9,404 bases of DNA, from contig JAKEHZ010000246.1 of NCBI GenBank assembly GCA_022614735.1, positions 1-9,404 of the forward strand, read 5' to 3'. The position numbers were made by a program, and so were the translations under genes. Below, one piece after another: positions 1-5,806 of the stretch. This DNA is from Acidobacteriota bacterium. Its GTDB lineage: Bacteria; Acidobacteriota; Blastocatellia; RBC074. The notes under the pieces are model-generated. The model was not told the origin of the DNA. It ran no database searches and saw only the letters and a program-made list of their open reading frames with translations. Numbering within the stretch: the first letter of the stretch is position 1; each line of letters starts with the position of its first letter.

Positions 1-154
1 GGTCGTGACCTATCCGATAGAATAATATTCAGTAACTACTAAGCCGGTGGTTCAGTTCGGTGAGCGTCAGCGATCGAGAGTCTCGGCGAGCGTCCGTTTT
101 ATCAAGGCTCAGGTCGCTGACGCTCCCCGTACTGCACTAACCGCGGAGTAGGTA
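1..154. other. Non-coding segment downstream of the receptor gene
   Basis: No convincing gene is seen here. It is the 3' flank of the minus-strand receptor gene, and whatever lies to the left is outside the window. Its only clear structure is the inverted repeat at 58-129, described separately. Read in the receptor's direction, no T-run follows the stem, so a classical intrinsic terminator is not supported. Confidence 0.6.
58..129. repeat. REP-like imperfect inverted repeat
   Basis: Perfect 12-bp arms GAGCGTCAGCGA (62-73) and TCGCTGACGCTC (114-125) extend outward to 16 bp with one mismatch (58-73 paired with 114-129). The roughly 40-nt loop holds a second small stem, CGAGA-G-TCTCG (75-85), and a near-copy of the arm start (GAGCGTCCG, 88-96). 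A stem enclosing a stem, placed just after a gene's stop codon, resembles REP/BIME-type intergenic palindromes. The GAGCG..AGCG core also occurs in the 5760-5793 palindrome, so the two could belong to one genome-wide family; that link is inference. Confidence 0.6.
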
Positions 155-3100
155 CTAGAAATTAAACCTTACATTGAAATCCAACTGACGTGCCGGGTTT
201 GAACTGCTCGGCAGACCGAAATAGGTTGAACCGAGTGTCGCACCATACTGTCTGAAGTTTACGCGGTTGAAGAGATTGGTAACGCCGACGGTGAAAGTAA
301 TGTTGAGGCGCGCCGCTTCACCACCACCGCCGCCGATGAACGTTCCGCCGCCCGGACCGCCGCCCGGACCACCGACAATCATCATTCCACCACCTCCACC
401 TGGGCCACCGCCGCGTGGGCCGCCGCCGCCACCACCGCCACCGCGCGGCCCACCACCACCACCGCCACGTTGGCCGCCGCCGCCACCACCGCCGCCGCCA
501 CGTTGGCCGCCGCGTCCGCCTTGCCCAAGTTGTGCCGTCTGACCATTGCGCTTTCCGAAACCAAATGTTTTGCTCAGGAACATGTTGACGTTAAATTGGC
601 CTGGGCCAAGGGCCGTGACTCCATCAGGGTATTTCTGTGCAAGGAAGTCTCGAAGTTGAATGAGGGGAACGCCTCCCGGATTGCAGATGCTGCCGACTCT
701 GCCAGAGGGAGTAGTGCCTGGAGGGCATATCAATCGGTCAGGAAGCAGCCGATAGAGGCTCGCGGGCAGGTCCGAGTTACGATTGATGCCGGCCGGCCGG
801 TCGTTGATCTCGAAGTCGCGGTTTTCATCGTTGCCAGTCCTGATGTTGAACGGGGCGCCCGCTGAAGCGTTGATGATCGAATTGACACGGAACCCTCGGG
901 GGAGTGTGAGATTGAAGACCGTCGAGAAGAAGTGTCGCCGATCAGTAAAAGCCCTCCCCCACTCCGGGCGTAAATCATAGTTGTTTGCCGGTAATGAATT
1001 TGCGCCATCGGCATCACTGTTTGTCCATGAGAGGCTGTAGTTGGTGAAAAAACTCAGCCGCTGGCTAAAACGGCGACTGATGCCGAAGTTGAGGCCGTTG
1101 TGAACCGATCTAGCCGTAGACTCGATCTGGTAAAGGTTACCCTCATCGGGATTTGGCCGTAGATCCGTGCCCGGAAACGGCGCGTTGATATTGCGTAATC
1201 GGAATTGGTGGATACCCCTCGTGTGAATATAAGAGAGAGTGCCGATCAAGCCTCTCGGCAATTGCTGCTCGAGAGCGACGTTGAAGTTGACCGTATAGGG
1301 AGCTTTGAGATCCGGATCAAGAATGTACTTGCGCGTGTTTCGGATCTCGATCGTCGGGTTGCCGAAGAAGGGGTCCGGATAGAGCGCATTGCGAATGATC
1401 AGGCTCTCCTGCGTTTCGCCATCGAAGCGCAACGTGTTCTCATAGGACCCGCCGCTCAACCGGCTGTAGAAGAGACCGGCGCCGCCGCGAATGGTCGTCT
1501 TGCGGTTCTTGAACGGCGACCAGGCGATAGCTAACCGCGGCGACCAGTTGTTCCTGTCTGTCAACTGGCTCTGAAACTCTTCACGTAGACCGAAAGATAG
1601 CGTCAGTCGCTGATTGAATCGAAAATCGTCCTGAAGGAAGAACCCTGCCGTGTAACGTTTGTATAAAACGTATGGATCGCCACGATTGATCGTGAACTGC
1701 TGGGCGCGGGCCAGTGGCGTTCCGACAGACTCCACTGCGATTCGATATTCCGCCAGGTTCGAGAAGGTGTAAGTGCCATTAAAGTTATTCCCGCTCAAAT
1801 CACGGATATTTTCGTGGGTGAATTGCACGCCGCCCTTGATCGTGTGTTTTTTGTGCGTGTAGGTCAGGTAGTTTTGTATCTCCACCTCGTCGTTGCGCGA
1901 TTCATTCGGGCAGCAGGATGAGCCGCCACCGCTAAAGGAATCAAGGACATTGATTGTCCTGCCCTGCGTCCTGGCCACGACGTTGCTGCGCTCGCGACTG
2001 TATTGCATCCGCGCTTCATTGATCAGTCGAGAGCTGATAATCCAGGTCTCACCGATCCGCAGGTTGTGATCGGAACTGTTGGAATCAGAGCCGCGTTCGG
2101 GAAGCAGGTAGCTATTACCACCACCACCGCCACCACCGCCACCACCGAACCCGCCACCGAAACGGAACCCGAATTCGTTATTCAGACTCTCGCGTGTACT
2201 ATAGTTATAGTTAACATTGAGCGTATTTTTATTGCTGAGCAGGTAATCGGTGCGCAGACCAAATGAGTATCCTTGTGAACTCGTTGGCACATTGCTGACA
2301 ACCTGACCATCAAGCGTGGTTGCAACTGTGGTATTGCTTCCGCTGGTATCATTCCGCTCGCCGAATAGGAAGAAGGACATCTTCTTCCTGATGATCGGAC
2401 CACCAAAGTTGAAGTTGTAACGATTCATCGAAAAATCAGGCTTTTCCAGCGCGAATGCATTCCGAGCATCGAGAGCCGAGTTTCGATATCCGAAGCCGCC
2501 ACCACCACGCCATTCACCCAAACCAGGCCTGGTGATGATCTCGATGCGGGCGAAACCCGGGTTATCATATTCCGCAGAGAATGGAGTCTGGTTGATGCGG
2601 ATTTGCTGGATCGCTTCGCGCGGTGGTAATCGCCCACCGCTGAATCCGTCAACTAAGATTTGCGCGCCCCCCTGTCCGCCGGTCGCACCTCCAGCCGCCG
2701 GGCCGGCCAGTGCCTGCAGGAAGTCGCGCAAATCATCTTCGTTGTCGGGTAAATTTCTGATGAAATCCTCGCCGAGAATGGTCGCCGTCATATTCTGATC
2801 AGGCTCAACCGATACACCGCTGCCTTCCGCCTTTGTCTCGACGGCCTCGTTGACCACTGCCACGGTCATAATTATTTTAAACGGAGAATTGGCGAGCGGC
2901 ACTTTCACGTCCTCTTCAACGTGTGTCTGGAAACCTTTGAATGCGCTGGTCAGAGTGTAGATACCGGGTGGGACGTTCAGGATGGAGAATTCGCCGTTGG
3001 AATTGCTCCGGGCGGTGCGCTCTCTGCCATCCTGGCCAATCAACTTGATTTCGGCACTTTGAATCACGGCGCCAAGTTCATCAATCACCTGCCCACGAAA

Positions 3101-3169
3101 TGTCGTATTCTGAGCGAAAGCTATCGAGGCCAGAAACAGAAGAGCTAAAAAAGCAGAGCAGAATCTCAC
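155..3169 (-). CDS. TonB-dependent receptor, Oar-like, with N-terminal carboxypeptidase-regulatory domain
   Basis: Outer-membrane beta-barrel receptor of 1004 residues, presumably for TonB-driven uptake or binding of a ligand not readable from sequence. A GTG start gives a good signal peptide (MRFCSAFLALLFLASIAFA, cleavage near residue 19/20) and has AGGGGA 5 nt upstream (3175-3180). Residues about 22-105 form a carboxypeptidase-regulatory/CNA-B-like beta domain (GQVIDELGAVI, NSNGEFSILNVPPGIYTL). A plug-like region follows (about 125-215, with ILVDGFSGGR and ARIEIITRPG), then a barrel ending in RFNF with the terminal Phe typical of BamA substrates. Two glycine tracts stand out: 336-351 and a long one at about 882-950. 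Cysteines occur as a pair at 419-420 and at 815/829. No TonB box was recognised. It is transcribed divergently from the enzyme genes. The family call is firm; the ligand is unknown. Confidence 0.93.
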   Translation of the reverse strand: MRFCSAFLALLFLASIAFAQNTTFRGQVIDELGAVIQSAEIKLIGQDGRERTARSNSNGEFSILNVPPGIYTLTSAFKGFQTHVEEDVKVPLANSPFKIIMTVAVVNEAVETKAEGSGVSVEPDQNMTATILGEDFIRNLPDNEDDLRDFLQALAGPAAGGATGGQGGAQILVDGFSGGRLPPREAIQQIRINQTPFSAEYDNPGFARIEIITRPGLGEWRGGGGFGYRNSALDARNAFALEKPDFSMNRYNFNFGGPIIRKKMSFFLFGERNDTSGSNTTVATTLDGQVVSNVPTSSQGYSFGLRTDYLLSNKNTLNVNYNYSTRESLNNEFGFRFGGGFGGGGGGGGGGNSYLLPERGSDSNSSDHNLRIGETWIISSRLINEARMQYSRERSNVVARTQGRTINVLDSFSGGGSSCCPNESRNDEVEIQNYLTYTHKKHTIKGGVQFTHENIRDLSGNNFNGTYTFSNLAEYRIAVESVGTPLARAQQFTINRGDPYVLYKRYTAGFFLQDDFRFNQRLTLSFGLREEFQSQLTDRNNWSPRLAIAWSPFKNRKTTIRGGAGLFYSRLSGGSYENTLRFDGETQESLIIRNALYPDPFFGNPTIEIRNTRKYILDPDLKAPYTVNFNVALEQQLPRGLIGTLSYIHTRGIHQFRLRNINAPFPGTDLRPNPDEGNLYQIESTARSVHNGLNFGISRRFSQRLSFFTNYSLSWTNSDADGANSLPANNYDLRPEWGRAFTDRRHFFSTVFNLTLPRGFRVNSIINASAGAPFNIRTGNDENRDFEINDRPAGINRNSDLPASLYRLLPDRLICPPGTTPSGRVGSICNPGGVPLIQLRDFLAQKYPDGVTALGPGQFNVNMFLSKTFGFGKRNGQTAQLGQGGRGGQRGGGGGGGGGQRGGGGGGPRGGGGGGGGPRGGGPGGGGGMMIVGGPGGGPGGGTFIGGGGGEAARLNITFTVGVTNLFNRVNFRQYGATLGSTYFGLPSSSNPARQLDFNVRFNF

Positions 3170-3347
3170 GGCAATCCCCTTTTATTTTTTATTTATTTCT
3201 CAGTGTGAAGATCAATTATCTGAGATTTTGAAGCCTCTAACCCTCACCTGCCTAAAGACGTACTTGAGAGAAAAACAGTTTCAAAAAATTCACCGGATTG
3301 GATTTTCCTTACAAGGGTTTATTGCCGCTTTTGCATCCAAAAGTTCC

Positions 3348-3366
3348 ACTTAAACACTTAAACACT
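3348..3366. repeat. Tandem 8-bp repeat ACTTAAAC next to a putative promoter
   Basis: ACTTAAAC occurs twice head-to-tail (3348-3355, 3356-3363), followed by ACT. It ends 5 bp before the putative -35 hexamer at 3372. This position suits a regulator-binding site, but a low-complexity coincidence in AT-rich DNA is equally possible. Confidence 0.35.
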
Positions 3367-3371
3367 CTATA

Positions 3372-3400
3372 TTGACACCACGAGACCTTTACCATAGCTT
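3372..3400 (+). promoter_or_regulatory. Candidate sigma-70-type promoter for the dehydratase gene
   Basis: A perfect TTGACA (3372-3377) is followed after 17 bp by TAGCTT (3395-3400), a poor match to TATAAT (3 of 6). It lies about 70 bp upstream of the GTG start at 3470, which is reasonable for a leader. The perfect -35 and ideal spacing support it; the weak -10 argues for caution or for activator dependence. Confidence 0.4.
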
Positions 3401-3457
3401 ATCGTCGTACCATTTCAATCGGGTTGCAGCTCAACGCATTCACAACATACTAAAATC

Positions 3458-3473
3458 AGGAGAAAATATGTGA
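3458..3473 (+). promoter_or_regulatory. Ribosome binding site deciding a GTG start, overlapped by a start-stop ATGTGA
   Basis: AGGAGA (3458-3463) sits 6 nt before GTG at 3470, the only start giving the long dehydratase frame at good spacing. An ATG at 3468-3470 overlaps that GTG but is followed at once by TGA (3471-3473), so an initiator pairing with the ATG would make only formyl-Met. The two starts are two bases apart and would compete for the same ribosome. Confidence 0.7.
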
Positions 3474-5659
3474 CAGAGCCTATTCGCATCACAAGGGGTG
3501 ATAATCCCTATCAGCGAGAAGTTCAGGGTAAAGCCAACGAGCCGATCACTGTGGCTGCCCTGCTCGACCGCAGCCGCGCCCTGCTCGGCGCTCGCGACCT
3601 GGATTACTCGCTCGCATCGATCTACGACCGTCTCGAGCATAATGCTCCGCGCATCGCCATAATCGGCGGCTCGCCCGATCATCCGGCGCACATTATGGAT
3701 TATGAGACAACCGCGCGCGCCGCAATCCGCATCTGGCAAAACGGTGGTGTGCCTTTTACGTTTTCAACTCCGGTTCTCTGCGATGGAACTGCGCAATCGA
3801 ACACGGGAATGTGTTACTCGCTCCAATCGCGCAATGCGATGACTGAAATGATTGTCAATCAAATGGAAGCTCAGTCATATCACGGCGCATTCGTGATTCA
3901 GGGATGTGACAAACAACCATTGGCCGCTGTTGCGGCCCTTGCCGCGCTCGATGTGACACGAAGATCTCGCGGAGATGCCCCGGTCTTCGCCACCTTCGCG
4001 CCTGCGCATGTGCTCAAAGGAGGGACGATTCCGGATGATTTAAGAGATGAAATCGAGGCGGTGGCGCAGGAGGCCGAGAAAATAGACCACCCGGAGGTGG
4101 CCGATGATCTGCGCGACGCACTCGCGTACGTGCTGCAATGCTCATCGAATACACAGTTCCAGGGCGTCTTCATCAGAGCCGTTGCCGCAGGCATTGTCTC
4201 CCACCAACAGCATAAAGACTTGGAAAAGCGATTGGCAGTAAACACTTGCGACGGCAAGGGCGGCATCTGTGCATTCAATGGCACCGGCAACTCATCGCGA
4301 CACGTCGTCTCGGCTTTAGGCCTGGTTCATCCGTCGCTTGAACTGCTCACCGAGCCGCCGAACCAGGAGCAGATCAACAACGCCGTCGACGCTCTTTTCA
4401 ACTATTGCAACAATCCTGACTTCTCAGTTTCGGAGATCGTCAAATCCAATATCGAGAATATGGTCCGGATTCATTCAACGACCGGCGGTTCTACCAATCT
4501 GATAATGCATCTGGTATCGGCCATCATTCACGCAGGCGTGAATTTTTCGATTTGGGATTACGACCGCATTCGACGAACCACTCCCATCCCCGACCTGTTC
4601 GACTATAGCCTGACACAGAGGCGTTCGATCTTCGAACTGGCTCAGCAATGCTGTGCAGGAGAGATTCGTGGTATGGAGACAGTGATGTATGAGCTCACCC
4701 GCAACGGTGTGCCGATAGCGCTCGATGCCCCGACAGCCACCGGCACAACCTGGCGTGAACGACTCGCCGACACGCGCAATCTCTCGGCTGAAGGGGTCAA
4801 ACAAAATCCGATCATTCTGAGCAAACCGCGCCGTCCGATCAGCGGCATTGACGTCCTGTCGAGTAATTTTTTCGAGTCTGCAGTAGTCAAAATCAGTGGT
4901 ATGTCTGACAGCCAGCTCGATGAGTTCGACGCAAGACTAGCCGTCGCGCTCTATTTCGAAAATGAGGACGAGGCCAATAAGAATTTGCTGGATGACACCT
5001 ATTTGGATTCGATCAAATCGCATGAGGAGATCACACAGATCGACCTCTTACGAATCTACCAACACAATACGAAGCATACGGCAGATGAGCGCGTGGTCGC
5101 GATGACACGCGACCAGCTATTTGATCATCTGCTGCACGATAAGGTTATCAAGTTCGCGATCATTATCAGCGGGCAGGGACCCGAGGCTTATGGGATGCCC
5201 GAAATGTTCACGCCGATGCAGCATATCAATGCCAATCGCCATCTGAAGAAGCTCGCGCTGATCCTCACCGATGGGCGTTATTCGGGAGTTTCATATGGTG
5301 CAGCTATCGGCCACATCACGCCTGAAGCCAAACGTGGCGGCGGCATTTTGTATCTGCAAACCGGCGACATCGTTCAGACAAATCTACGCGCGCGCAATAT
5401 CATTCTGATCGACCGCGAAGCTTTGCGTGTTCGTAACGAGGTCATCGCCGAGGCGGGCAAGCTGTCCGAGCTTCGTCGCGAACTCGGCTCGGAACGATTG
5501 CGACGAATCAATTACCGCCTGAGTATAATCGTCCCAACCAATCGCATGCGCGACGTGACTGACGCGGCGCATGGAGTCGTGCCGCATGCTGTGGCAGAAT
5601 GTGCGCTACAAACTTTTGTCGAATTTGCGAACAGGAATTTGGCTTTGGCCGGAGATTAA
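3470..5659 (+). CDS. IlvD/EDD-family dehydratase, enlarged variant (sugar-acid dehydratase-like)
   Basis: Predicted cytoplasmic Fe-S and Mg-dependent dehydratase that removes water from a 2,3-dihydroxy acid to give a 2-keto acid. The family includes dihydroxy-acid, phosphogluconate, xylonate and arabinonate dehydratases. Three probable cluster cysteines are kept: C104 (PVLCDG), C146 (QGCDK) and C267 (GICAFNGTGN), with metal-site D147-K148 following C146. Also typical are ENMVRIHSTTGGSTN (329-343), GPEAYGMPEM (570-579) and TDGRYSG (600-606), whose S605 matches the family's catalytic serine. At 729 residues it is well above the usual 550-600 and longer than the roughly 650-residue YjhG/YagF xylonate dehydratases, whose PCDG..TGM motif it resembles. 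The extra length lies mainly at about 160-258, about 475-560 and the C-terminus. Substrate unknown; a branched-chain amino-acid role is less likely given the divergence and neighbours. Confidence 0.88.
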   Translation: MTEPIRITRGDNPYQREVQGKANEPITVAALLDRSRALLGARDLDYSLASIYDRLEHNAPRIAIIGGSPDHPAHIMDYETTARAAIRIWQNGGVPFTFSTPVLCDGTAQSNTGMCYSLQSRNAMTEMIVNQMEAQSYHGAFVIQGCDKQPLAAVAALAALDVTRRSRGDAPVFATFAPAHVLKGGTIPDDLRDEIEAVAQEAEKIDHPEVADDLRDALAYVLQCSSNTQFQGVFIRAVAAGIVSHQQHKDLEKRLAVNTCDGKGGICAFNGTGNSSRHVVSALGLVHPSLELLTEPPNQEQINNAVDALFNYCNNPDFSVSEIVKSNIENMVRIHSTTGGSTNLIMHLVSAIIHAGVNFSIWDYDRIRRTTPIPDLFDYSLTQRRSIFELAQQCCAGEIRGMETVMYELTRNGVPIALDAPTATGTTWRERLADTRNLSAEGVKQNPIILSKPRRPISGIDVLSSNFFESAVVKISGMSDSQLDEFDARLAVALYFENEDEANKNLLDDTYLDSIKSHEEITQIDLLRIYQHNTKHTADERVVAMTRDQLFDHLLHDKVIKFAIIISGQGPEAYGMPEMFTPMQHINANRHLKKLALILTDGRYSGVSYGAAIGHITPEAKRGGGILYLQTGDIVQTNLRARNIILIDREALRVRNEVIAEAGKLSELRRELGSERLRRINYRLSIIVPTNRMRDVTDAAHGVVPHAVAECALQTFVEFANRNLALAGD

Positions 5660-5692
5660 GGGGAGAATACGAAACAAAAGAAATAACAGAAA

Positions 5693-5710
5693 AGCTGTCA
5701 GCTGATAGCT
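5693..5710. repeat. Short near-palindrome AGCTGTCAGCTGATAGCT
   Basis: AGCT-G-TCAGCTGA-T-AGCT is a palindrome except for one G/T pair, which would be a G-U wobble in RNA. Flanking GAAA (5689-5692) and TTTC (5712-5715) extend the stem with one bulged C at 5711. It lies 33 bp after the dehydratase stop codon. It could be a 3'-end stabiliser or a weak terminator, but the downstream sequence CTTTCC is not a T-run. Confidence 0.5.
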
Positions 5711-5716
5711 CTTTCC

Positions 5717-5723
5717 TAAGGAG
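5717..5723 (+). promoter_or_regulatory. Strong Shine-Dalgarno TAAGGAG for a 9-codon ORF
   Basis: TAAGGAG lies exactly 6 nt before ATG at 5730. It is the best match to the 16S rRNA anti-Shine-Dalgarno at any start in this window, yet it serves only a 9-codon frame. This is the main argument that the small frame could be translated. Confidence 0.5.
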
Positions 5724-5729
5724 TCATTC

Positions 5730-5759
5730 ATGTCGCTTTGCGACTCACTGAAACGATGA
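5730..5759 (+). CDS. Possible 9-codon leader peptide (MSLCDSLKR) upstream of the hydrolase
   Basis: ATG at 5730 opens MSLCDSLKR and ends at TGA (5757-5759). It follows an ideal ribosome binding site at ideal spacing. Its stop codon abuts the first base of the 34-bp palindrome, and the hydrolase start lies 47 nt further on. A short translated frame followed at once by a stable stem is the layout of many leader-peptide or attenuation systems. The peptide has no run of one regulatory amino acid, so classical attenuation is not indicated. It may instead be the remnant of an earlier gene start interrupted by the palindrome. No homolog is recognised. Confidence 0.3.
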   Translation: MSLCDSLKR

Positions 5760-5793
5760 CAACTACTGGGAGCGCAAGCGCTCCCAGTAGTTG
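5760..5793. repeat. Perfect 34-bp palindrome between leader ORF and hydrolase
   Basis: Arms CAACTACTGGGAGCGC (5760-5775) and GCGCTCCCAGTAGTTG (5778-5793) are perfectly complementary, with only AA between them. In RNA this would be a very stable hairpin with a C-AA-G closing loop. It ends one base before the hydrolase ribosome binding site, so it could change access to that site or block read-through, although no T-run follows on either strand. Its GGGAGCGC-AA-GCGCTCCC core suggests a REP-like dispersed element. Confidence 0.8.
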
Positions 5794-5794
5794 C

Positions 5795-5802
5795 AGAGGA
5801 GA
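5795..5802 (+). promoter_or_regulatory. Ribosome binding site setting the hydrolase start
   Basis: AGAGGAGA, with its GGAG (5798-5801) 5 nt before ATG at 5807, fixes that ATG as the start. The open frame continues upstream to a TTG at 5738, but that start would translate through the palindrome and bury the signal peptide behind 23 extra residues. Confidence 0.75.
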
Positions 5803-5806
5803 GACA

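Larger units (their letters stand above)
3170..3469. other. Divergent intergenic region
   Basis: About 300 bp of AT-rich non-coding DNA between the divergent receptor and dehydratase genes, expected to hold promoters for both. On the plus side there is a TTGACA hexamer with a weak -10 and a tandem 8-bp repeat just upstream. On the receptor side, GATAAT on the minus strand (about 3214-3219) could be a -10, but no good -35 accompanies it. A weak inverted repeat, TCTCAG (3198-3203) and CTGAGA (3220-3225), surrounds that hexamer and could be an operator. No small gene was recognised. Confidence 0.6.
5660..5806 (+). other. Structured gap between dehydratase and hydrolase genes
   Basis: These 147 bp hold, in order: a short near-palindrome (5693-5710), a strong ribosome binding site with a 9-codon ORF (5717-5759), a perfect 34-bp palindrome (5760-5793) and the hydrolase ribosome binding site (5795-5802). 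No clear promoter and no stem followed by a T-run is seen, so read-through from the dehydratase gene is possible. Confidence 0.55.

Noticed and set aside
267..542. Plus-strand frame encoding a proline-rich 91-residue peptide
   Set aside because: It is the antisense of the receptor's glycine tract; GGN codons read as CCN give the prolines. No independent start signal or family is seen.
470..865. Plus-strand frame of 131 codons inside the receptor gene
   Set aside because: It lies opposite strongly supported receptor coding sequence and shows no domain; its alanine-rich start again mirrors the glycine tract.
1205..1534. Plus-strand frame of 109 codons inside the receptor gene
   Set aside because: Antisense shadow of barrel-coding sequence without a ribosome binding site or recognisable fold.
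3198..3225. Inverted repeat TCTCAG/CTGAGA as an operator of the receptor gene
   Set aside because: Arms of only 6 bp with a 16-bp spacer in AT-rich DNA are not enough to claim a site; mentioned only within the intergenic entry.
3898..4290. Minus-strand frame of 130 codons inside the dehydratase gene
   Set aside because: Opposite the Fe-S ligand region of the dehydratase, which is clearly the coding strand; composition is shadow-like.
3470..5659. Naming the dehydratase ilvD
   Set aside because: The length, wide divergence between motifs and lack of branched-chain biosynthesis neighbours do not support that specific gene name.
5738..5806. N-terminal extension of the hydrolase from a TTG start
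   Set aside because: It would translate the palindrome, lacks a ribosome binding site and would hide the signal peptide; ATG 5807 has a good site.
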